NCBI GenBank assembly: GCA_039029135.1
Contig: JBCCGT010000007.1
Location: 62,001 to 126,000 of the forward strand
DNA from: JALZVT01 sp039029135
GTDB lineage: Bacteria; Pseudomonadota; Gammaproteobacteria; Pseudomonadales; Azotimanducaceae
Direction of reading: 5' to 3'
DNA length: 64,000 bases
Shown here: positions 35,483 through 44,392 of the stretch, one piece after another
Numbering within the stretch: position 1 is the stretch's first letter
Layout: each line of letters starts with the position of its first letter
Program-made: the position numbers and the translations under genes
The notes under the pieces: generated by a model
Told to the model about the DNA's origin: nothing
Databases searched by the model: none
The model's input: the letters and a program-made list of their open reading frames with translations, nothing else

Positions 35483-35975
35483 CGAACACCACTCCCGCTG
35501 CAGAGATCGAGGCGATACGACGCCCATCCAGTTCCTGACCAACGGTGTACAGTCCGCTGTTGACGACGACCCAGCGGGCGTCGTTGCTGACGAAGATCGC
35601 GTCCGGAGTCACTTCCTTGCGCGCGACCGAAACGCCGACGCCGATCGCGAGGTCGTTGTCGATGGGCTGCGCGGCAAGCGCCTGACCGGGGGCGAAAGGA
35701 TCTCGGGGCAGTTCATGCGGCCACTCGTAGCGTCGCACTGCGGTAGAAGTCGCGCCGACGCTCCAACCAGGATCCGGCAACGACCCCGGCGCAGGCGTCG
35801 CGCCGCCGGGCGGCACAGCGTCACCCTCCAGCCCCAGCGGTGGCGGCACGTCGGCCTGAGCGAGATCAGGCTCCGACAACTGGTCGTAGATCCGCAGGCC
35901 AAGAAACCCCATGGCCAGTACGAAACCGCCGGCTACTGCAGCCTTGTTGTCAAGCAGTCGACCTGCCGTGCTCAT
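35475..35975 (-). CDS. PilP/GspC/MshK-like inner-membrane linker protein
   Basis: A 166-residue protein with one N-terminal membrane helix (about 11-27), a proline-rich linker (about 40-75) and a small C-terminal beta domain, 'ARWVVVNSGLYTVGQELDGRRIASISAAGVVF'. That domain has the pattern of the homology-region fold in GspC, PilP and MshK, which contacts the secretin N-domain. Position between PilO-like and secretin genes supports this. It overlaps the PilO-like stop by 4 bases. Sequence identity with named families is low, so the assignment rests on pattern and order. Confidence 0.7.
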   Translation of the reverse strand: MSTAGRLLDNKAAVAGGFVLAMGFLGLRIYDQLSEPDLAQADVPPPLGLEGDAVPPGGATPAPGSLPDPGWSVGATSTAVRRYEWPHELPRDPFAPGQALAAQPIDNDLAIGVGVSVARKEVTPDAIFVSNDARWVVVNSGLYTVGQELDGRRIASISAAGVVFDE

Positions 35976-36697
35976 GTGCTAACCTCTACGCGAGCGAGCA
36001 GCGCATCCGACAGCAGCTGCAGCCGCAGGTCAAAGGCCGCGCGAAACGCTCGCGATCCGTCTCCGAACACGGTCGCTGAACGCACTTCAAACTCGACGGG
36101 ATCCTTCGACATCGCATGCAGCAGACCAATCATGCGGCCGTAAAAGGCCGCATCGTCCGATTCGCGCGCTGACAGCTCCATGCGTACCAATTTGTACACT
36201 TCTTCGATCTGGCCTTTTTCGCTCGCATCGGTCAGATACAGAACAGTTTCCAGTCCAAGCTGGTCGCCGAGCCGTTGGTACTTCGACAGCCACTGGCTCA
36301 GTTCCAATACCGTGTCGAGATGCCGCTCGTCTTCCGCCTGGCGGTAGATTTCCCGCAGATGCGGATCGAATTGGCTCAGTTCTTCGCTAATCTCAGCGAG
36401 ATCAAATTGCACGCTGACAAGCTCATTCTCCGCTTCGACGTAGTCACTGAGGAAGTGCAGCTGAAAGAACACAGACCAGCCCATAGCCAGTAGAGCGGCG
36501 GCGCACAGCACCGTCGACACAACCGTGCGCCGAGCGCTGCCGAACAACCACTTGCCGAGACTGTCCAGCAAACGCGTCGCAGGAGACCCCAGTACCTCGG
36601 TCGCTTCTGTCTCTGTAGCCATCTGCACGCTCTGTAGCGACTCGTTGACCTTCTCTTCATCAAACTCGAGCTCTAAATCGCTTTCTTCTATCTCCAC
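35972..36697 (-). CDS. PilO/MshJ-like pilus assembly protein
   Basis: A 241-residue bitopic protein: an acidic cytoplasmic N terminus (about 1-55), one membrane helix (about 57-77, 'VVSTVLCAAALLAMGWSVFF'), a coiled-coil-like stretch (about 80-130) and a periplasmic alpha/beta domain. This is the PilO/GspM/MshJ layout. It begins with GTG, overlaps the PilM/N-like gene by 10 bases, and overlaps the PilP-like gene by 4 bases. It probably forms the inner-membrane alignment complex with both. The long acidic N terminus is unusual for PilO. Confidence 0.7.
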   Translation of the reverse strand: MEIEESDLELEFDEEKVNESLQSVQMATETEATEVLGSPATRLLDSLGKWLFGSARRTVVSTVLCAAALLAMGWSVFFQLHFLSDYVEAENELVSVQFDLAEISEELSQFDPHLREIYRQAEDERHLDTVLELSQWLSKYQRLGDQLGLETVLYLTDASEKGQIEEVYKLVRMELSARESDDAAFYGRMIGLLHAMSKDPVEFEVRSATVFGDGSRAFRAAFDLRLQLLSDALLARVEVST

Positions 36698-38082
36698 GAT
36701 ACGGCACTCCCGGCAATGGCGAAGCGAATCGACTGATCAGAGCGAAAAGCCGCGTTTTCCATGCTCTGCATCCACGCAGCCTGCCAGTCCGATTCCATCG
36801 CGATTCGCCACGGCGGCGCCTTGAGCCACGCCTGCAGCTCATCTATCACCAGCACCACGTCGCCCCCAAGATCGTCGCTACTACCGGAGAGTCGGATCGT
36901 CCAGCTCTCCGCTTCTCTCAGCATAGATATTTCCTGCAACGTGAGGCTGCGATCGACGGCCGATGGCAGGCTAGCGAGCAGAGCAAATGACAGGGGCGCC
37001 GGGCGTGTCACCGCGGTCACGCTTGCGTTCATTCGCCGGATGGTTTCAAGCTCACGATGCGCCTCACTGAGCCTGTCGTGCGCGGCGTGCGTTTCCTGCA
37101 ACAACTCTTTCAGTTCGTCATGTTGACGAATGACCTGCACCTCAATGTAGCTGACGATCGCCGCCGAGCTCGCAACAATTGCAACGGCCGCGATCGACGC
37201 ATAGCGTTTGATCTTGACTCTGCGCTTCGCGGAGACCAGCTTCGGCCCACCCAGAGCGCGTAGTCCCCTCGAGCGGGCGGACTGCTCAAAGTCATCAAGC
37301 CAGGCGGATAGATCGGGCGGAGGCCCGCCATCCAGCGTGCGTACTCCAAGTTCCTGCGATAACCGGGCGACGAAACTATCGGTCATACCACCGAAGACGA
37401 TAACGTTCGAAGCGTTTACTTCTTCGCGTTCTGAAAGGTAAAGCAGGGTGCGCTGTATGTCGGTGGATAGCCGATCGGCGTCATCACTAATGAGGCCGTA
37501 GTTCAGAGTTCGTATAAAGGAAATGTGATTTTCGCTGTCTGCGGTGATCAAAAGCGTCCGCAGGGGAAATCGAATGACGGACAGGGAGATGCCGCGGTCG
37601 CGAGCCACGTCAATCCTGTTCAGACGCAATCCGAACACTTCGGCAAGCGGAGCCGCCGCCATCAGTCTGAGGCCGAACAGGCCGCAGATTCTGTCGATGT
37701 CCAGCAACAGCGAGCTCGGCGCAACGTGTATGAGCAACGAGTCTTGCCCCGCATCGGTTGCGTAAACTCTCGCGCTCCAGGCCATATCCGGACTACCGTA
37801 GACGCGCTCCGCAAGCCGTCCCGAGTATCGCTTCAGGTCTTGCGGGCGCATGTGCGGGATCGCCGTAGACACGTAGCGCATCGAGTCATGAGCGATAAAG
37901 AAAAAGACCTTCGCGCCCTTGACGAGACCGATCGAAGCCTGCGACTCCACAAACGCCGCGGTCAGATCGCTGAGGCTCTCGACCTCGTGGGCAGCGGTGT
38001 ACTCCGCAGCGCGCTCGGCACCCTTCATTCGAGCGATCTGCAGCTTGCCGAACAGCCACGTGACGAGGTAGTGCATCTTCAT
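36688..38082 (-). CDS. PilM/PilN-like (MshI-like) pilus assembly protein
   Basis: A 464-residue protein. The N-terminal ~300 residues resemble the actin-like fold of PilM/MshI/GspL ('VKGAKVFFFIAHDSMRYVSTAIPHMRPQDLKRY', 'NRIDVARDRGISLSVIRFPLRTLLITA', 'NASNVIVFGGMTDSFV'). After a basic stretch ('KRRVKIKRY') comes one membrane helix (about 315-333), then a coiled coil and a PilN/GspL-like periplasmic domain. One polypeptide therefore seems to cover both PilM and PilN, as in GspL. It overlaps the pseudopilin stop by 4 bases. Confidence 0.75.
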   Translation of the reverse strand: MKMHYLVTWLFGKLQIARMKGAERAAEYTAAHEVESLSDLTAAFVESQASIGLVKGAKVFFFIAHDSMRYVSTAIPHMRPQDLKRYSGRLAERVYGSPDMAWSARVYATDAGQDSLLIHVAPSSLLLDIDRICGLFGLRLMAAAPLAEVFGLRLNRIDVARDRGISLSVIRFPLRTLLITADSENHISFIRTLNYGLISDDADRLSTDIQRTLLYLSEREEVNASNVIVFGGMTDSFVARLSQELGVRTLDGGPPPDLSAWLDDFEQSARSRGLRALGGPKLVSAKRRVKIKRYASIAAVAIVASSAAIVSYIEVQVIRQHDELKELLQETHAAHDRLSEAHRELETIRRMNASVTAVTRPAPLSFALLASLPSAVDRSLTLQEISMLREAESWTIRLSGSSDDLGGDVVLVIDELQAWLKAPPWRIAMESDWQAAWMQSMENAAFRSDQSIRFAIAGSAVSWR

Positions 38083-38870
38083 CCGTCGCTCAACCAGATC
38101 GCACCGCCGCCGTAGTCTCGATAGGAGAAGGAGGCGCTGCGGTTGAGGAGCACGGTCTGTTGCGCCAGCCGCGACGGCAGCGGACTGTGCAGCGACACGC
38201 GGCTACCCTGCAAGACGTGCAGATCCAGCGCCGTGATACCGGGCGGTGCGGCGGCGTCTAGAGCGCGATCGGACGCACTCTCGATCTGCACATTGGGAAC
38301 TTGAGCGGTCGCGTTAACGAGCACCAGTCGCAGGAAGGCATCATTAAGATTCACCCTCTCTACCAGCGTGCTGTCTGACTCTGCGAACAGCGCCGAGTCT
38401 CGTGAGGCCCAGATGTCGTCAAACTGACTCGCACTGATCGCGCCCAGCGGAACATCAGATGTCAGGCTCGATAGGATCATCAGCCGCGGCGCGTTTGGGG
38501 CACTGGACAATCCACTAACCTGCTGCCAGTTCCCGGTAAAAATCACCGTGCTGTCAAAGAAGTTCGGATGGTAGATCAGGAGGCGATCGTGACCACGCGC
38601 GTTTCGCGCGATGGCGCCCGGATCAGCGCTGAGAAACGCACCGAGCGCCGCCGACCAGGCGGCGACGTCGCCGTCGGGCAGCCCTTGCTGTCGAAACGCA
38701 TAGGTCCGCAACGCCTTGCCGATACGCTGCAGGTCCGCCCGCTCCGCCTCATAGTAAGCCTCATCGATTCGGCGGACCACGTTGGGCGCAAGCGCGCCCG
38801 CCAACAGCGCGATGATCGTCAGCACGCCGATGAGTTCGAGCAGCGTGAATCCTGGAGTGCGAGCACGCAC
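38079..38870 (-). CDS. type IV prepilin-like protein (larger pseudopilin)
   Basis: A 263-residue protein with a type III signal 'MRARTPG|FTLLELIGVLTIIALLAG', with cleavage expected after Gly7 and Glu at mature position 5. The long N-terminal helix leads to a beta-rich globular domain of about 200 residues, larger than a major pilin, which suggests a tip or minor pseudopilin. It starts with GTG directly after the GspF-like stop (TAG-GTG, no gap). A prepilin peptidase is required but not present in the window. Confidence 0.85.
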   Translation of the reverse strand: MRARTPGFTLLELIGVLTIIALLAGALAPNVVRRIDEAYYEAERADLQRIGKALRTYAFRQQGLPDGDVAAWSAALGAFLSADPGAIARNARGHDRLLIYHPNFFDSTVIFTGNWQQVSGLSSAPNAPRLMILSSLTSDVPLGAISASQFDDIWASRDSALFAESDSTLVERVNLNDAFLRLVLVNATAQVPNVQIESASDRALDAAAPPGITALDLHVLQGSRVSLHSPLPSRLAQQTVLLNRSASFSYRDYGGGAIWLSDG

Positions 38871-40061
38871 CTAGAAGCCCCCCATCAAGGACAGCATCGG
38901 CATGAATATCGAAGCGGCTACGAAGCCGACAATCGTCAACGCAAACAGCGTGAGCAGCGGTTCCAGCAGCGACAGCATCTGCTTGGTCTTGCGGGGAATG
39001 CTCTCATCGAAGCGTTTCGCGATCTGATTCAGGCACTCATCCAGGCGTCCGGACTCTTCACCGACCAGAATCAGACGCAGCACGCTCGGGGAAAACAGAT
39101 CCGAAACCGCCAGCACTTCCGACATCCGGTGTCCCGATCTCACGGCATCTTCCGCGGATCCAATGATGCGGCGATAGGCCTCGCTTGGGAGCACGTCGGC
39201 AACCAGTCGCAGCGCATCCAGAACAGGCAGGCCGGCTCGCAGCATGATGCCCAGGCTGTGGGCCATGCGGGCCTGATTGTTCATCTTCACCAGACCGCCA
39301 ATGACCGGGACCCTGAGCACGATCGACTCTACGAATTGCCGAAACTCACCCACCCGCCGATAGAGCTCGCGAGCACCGATGAGCAGCAGCGCCAACGCTA
39401 CCAACACCAGCCACCAATATTTTTGGAAAAACTCACCCAGCGCTAGTACGATACGGGTCGGGAGCGGCAGCGTGAGATGCAGACCATCGAAGACCGAAGC
39501 AAACTGCGGCACCACGATCGTCAGCAGCACGACCACGAGTCCAGCGATCGCGACCAGCACGAAAATGGGATAGGTCAGCGCCGAGCGAATGTCCCTGCCA
39601 ACGCGGGCTCGCCATTCGAGATGCTGCGCGATTTCCTGACAGGCTTCCGCAAGCTGGCCGCTGGCGGAGCCTACGCGGACAATGCTAGTGATTTCTTTGC
39701 CAAAGAACGGCATCCCGTCCATGGCGTCCTCGAGAGGGCGGCCCGCCTCCACCGCTTCCCGAAGTTCTTTGATCAGCTGAGCATCCTGCGAGTTGTTGGC
39801 CTCCAGCTCGAGCACTCGCAGTGACTCCACCAGATCAATGCCAGCGTCGAGCAGCGTGGCAAGCTCGGTAAACAGCTCCTGGACGAAATCCTTCGACATG
39901 CGGCCTTCAGCGCGGCGACGCGTCTCCGCAGTGCCAATCTGCAATACGTAGAGGTCTTCTCGCTCGAGCGCTTTATCAGCTGCCGCCTCGCTGGCGGCCT
40001 CTAGCCTGCCACGAACGGGTGAACCGTCGAATCGCATAGCGGTATAGGCATACACAGGCAT
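38871..40061 (-). CDS. GspF/PilC-type inner-membrane platform protein
   Basis: A 396-residue protein with two repeated GspF domains and three membrane helices (about 165-190, 215-235 and 368-390). Family marks are 'VPVIGGLVKMNNQARMAHSLGIMLRAGLPVLDALRLVADVL' and the N-terminal 'YAYTAMRFDGSPVRGRLEAASEAAADKAL'. It forms the rotor/platform above the ATPase. The gene lies 4 bases after the ATPase stop and directly abuts the next pseudopilin gene. Full length for the family. Confidence 0.92.
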   Translation of the reverse strand: MPVYAYTAMRFDGSPVRGRLEAASEAAADKALEREDLYVLQIGTAETRRRAEGRMSKDFVQELFTELATLLDAGIDLVESLRVLELEANNSQDAQLIKELREAVEAGRPLEDAMDGMPFFGKEITSIVRVGSASGQLAEACQEIAQHLEWRARVGRDIRSALTYPIFVLVAIAGLVVVLLTIVVPQFASVFDGLHLTLPLPTRIVLALGEFFQKYWWLVLVALALLLIGARELYRRVGEFRQFVESIVLRVPVIGGLVKMNNQARMAHSLGIMLRAGLPVLDALRLVADVLPSEAYRRIIGSAEDAVRSGHRMSEVLAVSDLFSPSVLRLILVGEESGRLDECLNQIAKRFDESIPRKTKQMLSLLEPLLTLFALTIVGFVAASIFMPMLSLMGGF

Positions 40062-40065
40062 ACGG

Positions 40066-41703
40066 CTACCCCAGAACCCTGAGGACCTCCGCCACGTCGG
40101 TCAGACCGTCGGCCGCCTTCTGCAGCCCGTCGGTACGCATGGTCGTCATCCCAAGCCGCAGCGCCTGCGCCTCCAGATCGCTCTCAGGAACGCCGGCTAA
40201 CAGCGCATCATGCATTTCGTCGCATATGTGCAGCACCTCGAATATCGGCAATCGGCCTCGATAACCCGTATCACCACACCGCTCGCAGGTGCCAGAGCGC
40301 CAGTGATGATCGCCGCTCAGATGATCGTCACCCAACAGGGGGTCGGGCCCACAGGCCCGCGTCTTGCAACGACCGCAAAGCCGGCGCACCAGGCGCTGCC
40401 CAACGATACATACCAGCGCAGAAGGCAGCAGGTACCGATCAACGCCCATGTCTTGCAGCCGCGCGATAGCACCCGAAGCTGAATTGGTGTGCAGCGTCGA
40501 GAAGACCAGATGACCGGTAAGCGCCGTTCTCACGGCGAGCTCGGCGGTCGTCTGATCCCGAATCTCTCCGACAAGCAGCACGTCTGGATCCTGGCGCAGC
40601 AGCGACCGCAGTCCGGCAGGAAAGTCCATGCCGATGTCGGTATTGATCTGGCACTGACGAATCGCCTCGACGTCGTACTCGATGGGGTCTTCCAGCGTGA
40701 ACACGCTGCGGCTGGCATGATCGATCGCGTCTAAAGCCGCATAGAGCGTCGTCGTCTTGCCGCTGCCTGTCGGTCCGGTTACCAGTATCATTCCATGGCT
40801 GTTGGCGATCGCAGCATCGAACGTTCGAAAGTCACGATCGCTCAAACCAACCTCGTCGATCGACACTTTCGCCGAGCCGGAATCGAGGACTCGCAGGACA
40901 ACGCTCTCACCGTGTGATGTCGGCAGGGTTGAGACGCGCAGATCGACCTCGCGCTCCGACGCTTCGAACCTGATGCGACCATCCTGCGGCACGCGCCGTT
41001 CCGTAACGTCCAGTCCGGCCATCACCTTTACCCGCGCGACGACAGACGCCTGCAGCGAGGACGGCATCTGGATGAGCTCGCAAAGGACGCCATCGATGCG
41101 GAGGCGCACCCTGAGGGTTTGACTCTCCGGATGAAAGTGTATGTCCGATGCGCGCTTCTCTATGGAGTCGATGAGGATCTGCTCGACGAGTTCTATGATC
41201 GGCGAGGCGCCTTCCGAATCAGAATCGGCCTGGCGACCGTGCAGCGCCTGATCCAACAGGTGGACCAGATCCTTCCGCTCCTGATATAGCCGTCGTATGG
41301 CGCCCCGGACCTGGGCTGAGAACGCGGCCACGGCGCGCACCTGGTGATTGGTCGCCCGTTCGAGTTCATCGATCGCAAACAGATCCGTGCAGTTCGCGAA
41401 TGCGGCGGTGAGGACGCCGCCCTCGATTTCGAGTGGGACGGCACCAAGGCGGTCGGCAAGGTCAGCATCGACCAGATCTAGCACTGGTCTGGCCGGCGTT
41501 CGTTCCCTCAGATCGACCAGTACGGTATCGCTGACCTCCGCCTGTACGGCGACAAGCACCTCATCGGTAAGCACGCCCAACTCGGCGAGCGCGTCTTTGA
41601 GAGTGCCACCGTGGCGCCCTCTATGACGTTCCGCCAGATCGAGATCGGTCTCTGACAACAAACCTCGCTCGATCAGCACCGATCCAAACGCGAGCGCAGA
41701 CAT
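40066..41703 (-). CDS. GspE/PilB-type assembly ATPase
   Basis: A 545-residue hexameric ATPase. The N-terminal MshEN-like domain (about 1-140) is a possible cyclic-di-GMP or GspL-binding module. The core has Walker A 'GPTGSGKT' (310-317), Asp box 'FTLEDPIEY', Walker B 'DVLLVGEIRD' (374-383) and a His box near 'GHLVFSTLHTN'. A zinc-binding insertion is made by CxxC pairs at Cys443/446 and Cys473/476, as in GspE and PilB. It powers pseudopilus assembly. The gene follows the first pilin gene by 15 bases. Confidence 0.94.
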   Translation of the reverse strand: MSALAFGSVLIERGLLSETDLDLAERHRGRHGGTLKDALAELGVLTDEVLVAVQAEVSDTVLVDLRERTPARPVLDLVDADLADRLGAVPLEIEGGVLTAAFANCTDLFAIDELERATNHQVRAVAAFSAQVRGAIRRLYQERKDLVHLLDQALHGRQADSDSEGASPIIELVEQILIDSIEKRASDIHFHPESQTLRVRLRIDGVLCELIQMPSSLQASVVARVKVMAGLDVTERRVPQDGRIRFEASEREVDLRVSTLPTSHGESVVLRVLDSGSAKVSIDEVGLSDRDFRTFDAAIANSHGMILVTGPTGSGKTTTLYAALDAIDHASRSVFTLEDPIEYDVEAIRQCQINTDIGMDFPAGLRSLLRQDPDVLLVGEIRDQTTAELAVRTALTGHLVFSTLHTNSASGAIARLQDMGVDRYLLPSALVCIVGQRLVRRLCGRCKTRACGPDPLLGDDHLSGDHHWRSGTCERCGDTGYRGRLPIFEVLHICDEMHDALLAGVPESDLEAQALRLGMTTMRTDGLQKAADGLTDVAEVLRVLG

Positions 41704-41718
41704 CGGCAGGAGGCACCG

Positions 41719-42288
41719 TCAGACCCTGGCCAGACAGATCACGAGGACCGAAGCGTGATTGCCCCGGAAGCGCTTTACGCGTCCGGCCGTCTTCCAGCTA
41801 TCCGTGCCGGCGTCCTTGTCGAAGATGTCGCTGATTTTCTCCGCGACAGAATCATCGATCTGATCGACGCGATAGACCATGAACTTGCCGTCCTGGGTGC
41901 CGTTGCCGTCGAGATCGCAGGCGTAATCCGTAGACGCCGTCACCATCACATCCTGATAGGCGGTAGATGTGAAAGGGTGCTCCAGCTCTTGTTCCAGATA
42001 GGGTCCCTTCCAACCCGGAATGCTCTGGTTGTTGTTGCCAATGTTGACCATTAGCTGGTGGTAACGATCCTGAGCGTGGTTAGGAATATGGCGAGGCCAT
42101 GTGCCCGTATCCTTGTAAAAACGAGCGACATTGCTGCGCAGATCGTTCGCCTGCGCGACCAGCGCTGAAACGCGGCTGTCTTCTATGGCCTCGAAGATAC
42201 GGGGCGTCGCCATGGCGCCCAGTACGGCGATGACGGCCATGACCCCAATGAGTTCGAGTAACGTAAAACCGCGGTTCAGGCTCTTCAT
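41719..42288 (-). CDS. type II secretion/pilus major pseudopilin (GspG-like)
   Basis: A 189-residue prepilin with 'MKSLNRG|FTLLELIGVMAVIAVLGA', cleavage expected after Gly7 and Glu at +5. The globular part has 'CDLDGNGTQDGKFMVYRVD', an Asp-rich loop that could bind calcium as in GspG. It is probably the main filament subunit and the first gene of the operon. The ATG at 42288 is chosen because the prepilin signal starts there; 25 extra codons upstream look non-coding. Only two prepilin-like genes are in the operon. Confidence 0.88.
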   Translation of the reverse strand: MKSLNRGFTLLELIGVMAVIAVLGAMATPRIFEAIEDSRVSALVAQANDLRSNVARFYKDTGTWPRHIPNHAQDRYHQLMVNIGNNNQSIPGWKGPYLEQELEHPFTSTAYQDVMVTASTDYACDLDGNGTQDGKFMVYRVDQIDDSVAEKISDIFDKDAGTDSWKTAGRVKRFRGNHASVLVICLARV

Positions 42289-42390
42289 AGTCGGACGATC
42301 TTGTCTTGTTGCACTATTAACGCTAGTCGTGCCCGACGGAGTTGCAATTGCGTATTTCGGCATACGTCGACCGGATCACAGCCCATGGGA

Positions 42391-42839
42391 TAACTACAGC
42401 GGGAGATAGAACGCCTGGATCGACAGCTGGCCAACGAACTGAAGGCTACCGAAGCCTACAACTGGCACTGTTGGGCAGCTTCAAAGGCGTCGGACCCAAT
42501 ACACGCGCCTGGCTGATCGCAGGACTGCCTGAGCTTGGGCATTACAATCGGCACCAAATCGCTGCGCTGGTAGGCGTCGCTCCGATAACGCGCGAATCAG
42601 GTCAATTCAAAGGCCGACGACGTATCTACGGGGGACGATCAGATCTACGAACAGCCCTTTACATGGCACCGCTGTCAGCTGTCCGATACGGCCTGCGCCT
42701 CAAGTCGTTCTACGACAGGCTGCTTGCTGCAGGTAAACCCAAGAAGGTTGCGTTGGTGGCAGCCATGCGAAAACTACTCACCATAACCAACGCTATCTTC
42801 CGCTCTGGTGAAACATATGTGTCTGAATCGGCAGCTTGA
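42391..42839 (+). mobile_element. IS110-family transposase remnant, truncated and frameshifted
   Basis: From about 42471, 'LLGSFKGVGPNTRAWLIAGLPELG...YNRHQIAALVGVAPITRESGQFKGRRRIYGGRSDLR...YMAPL' is the Transposase_20 C-terminal domain of IS110-type DEDD transposases, ending 'KPKKVALVAAMRKLLTITNAIF'. The preceding coiled segment 'QREIERLDRQLANELKATEAYN' (from about 42397) is in another frame, so there is a frameshift near 42470. The N-terminal catalytic domain is missing. It lies 103 bases upstream of the pseudopilin start and points away from it. Not functional. Confidence 0.85.
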
Positions 42840-42866
42840 ACTCACCGATAAGAAACACAGTTGTTG

Positions 42867-44261
42867 CTAGGCCGCTTCGCGCGCGGCCGCCAGTTCCGCG
42901 CGCATTGCCGCGTGACGCTCGGCGGTGATTGGATAGCTCCAGATCAGCGCACAGGCGCCCAGATAGAACACCGAAGGCGCGAGCGCGAACAGAAACCGCA
43001 GCCCGAATAGCTGGTCCGCATCGTTCGACCCCGTGGGCGACGAATCGAAGCCGAACCAACTCAGGCCCATCAGCGCAAGCCACGCGCCCAACGACGCCGC
43101 CAGCTTGGCCGTAAAGGACCAGGTCGAGAAGAACAGACCCGCCCGGTTCTCACCGCTCTTCAACGTGTCCAGATCGATCACGTCCGCCTTCATGGAGTTC
43201 GGTAGCGCGGCAAACCCGCCGGCCGCAAAGCCCGTCGTAATCGTGATAGGCAACATCCACCAGAAATCCCCAGGTCCAAGCAGCAGATAAAACGGATGCG
43301 CAATCGCAATCAGTCCGAAGCTGCCGACGTAGGCGCGGTGCTTGCCGATCTTGCGGCTCAGCCACACCCAGAAAGGCACGGCAGACACGTTCGTCAGATA
43401 GAAGAACGTCAGCATGAAGATCGCCTTCTCTTCCGCGCCCAGCACAAAGGTGATGAAGAACAGGTACAAGGGCGTCGTCATCGATAGCGCCGTCGATGCA
43501 ACGCCGAACGCCAGGATGAGCTGCAGGAACGGCCGGTTCTCACCCATCAGTTTCAAACCACGCCAGAACGGCGTCTGCTGCTCGCTGACCTCACCCGTTT
43601 CCGGCACCTTCCAGACCGTGAGGAATACGCATATGGGCATCAAAATCAGCATCGTGACGCCGACAATGGTCAACACTGCCTCGCTGCCGCCGAGACCAAA
43701 CGCGACCAGCGCGATCGCCGGCACGAGCTGTGCGATCAGACTGCCGATGGCGCCCATCATCGAGCGAAAGCCGGTGATGCGCGAACGCTCGTTGTAGTCG
43801 GGCGACAGCTCCGCCGCCCAGGCGTAGTACGGGATCAGCATCATGGTCGTGGCGATCGACAGCGTGACCATCCAGCCGAAAAGGTGAGCTGCCCCCGCAC
43901 CCTCCGGTGGCAAGAACAGCATGTAGATGCTCAGCATCATCAACGGCGTCGCGGCCACCAGCCAGGGTTTGCGCCGTCCCCAGCGGGTCTGTGTTCGATC
44001 GCACAGGATCCCCGCCAGCGGATCGGTCAGGACATCCAGAATTCGTACCGCAAGAATCACATTGGCGGCAAAGGCTAAGTTGACGCCCAGATCGGAGGTA
44101 TAGAACTTCGGAATGAAGACGAGGACCGGAAACAGCGACAGGCTGATGGGCAACTCGGACAGGCCGTAATAGGCAACGGTCGAGCGCGGCAATGGGGCCG
44201 TGGCCGCGGGGGCGCTGGCGTTCGGGCGCTCTTGCGCACCGGTGCTGTCGGTCTCAGCCAA
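42867..44261 (-). CDS. GPH-family sugar:cation symporter-like MFS transporter
   Basis: A 464-residue carrier with 12 predicted helices. 'LDVLTDPLAGILCDRTQTRWGRRKPWLVAATPLMML' is the signature loop of the glycoside-pentoside-hexuronide symporters, and 'YYAWAAELSPDYNERSRITGFRSMMGAIGSLIAQ' follows. Substrates in the family include beta-glycosides and hexuronides. A TTG at 44261 is preferred because GGGGAG lies about 10 bases upstream; an ATG at 44339 is in frame but adds a non-family extension. It is divergent from the flavin monooxygenase gene. Confidence 0.86.
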   Translation of the reverse strand: MAETDSTGAQERPNASAPAATAPLPRSTVAYYGLSELPISLSLFPVLVFIPKFYTSDLGVNLAFAANVILAVRILDVLTDPLAGILCDRTQTRWGRRKPWLVAATPLMMLSIYMLFLPPEGAGAAHLFGWMVTLSIATTMMLIPYYAWAAELSPDYNERSRITGFRSMMGAIGSLIAQLVPAIALVAFGLGGSEAVLTIVGVTMLILMPICVFLTVWKVPETGEVSEQQTPFWRGLKLMGENRPFLQLILAFGVASTALSMTTPLYLFFITFVLGAEEKAIFMLTFFYLTNVSAVPFWVWLSRKIGKHRAYVGSFGLIAIAHPFYLLLGPGDFWWMLPITITTGFAAGGFAALPNSMKADVIDLDTLKSGENRAGLFFSTWSFTAKLAASLGAWLALMGLSWFGFDSSPTGSNDADQLFGLRFLFALAPSVFYLGACALIWSYPITAERHAAMRAELAAAREAA

Positions 44262-44392
44262 AGAACGTCTCCCCTGCTCTCGGTGGTCGCACAGCCCACG
44301 ACCGCCTGGGCACGGCATTGGCGGACTGCGTTCGCACACAGTAACCTAGATTCAGGATTGGCGTTTGGCGCAAGCAGCGGGGGAACCGGGTT

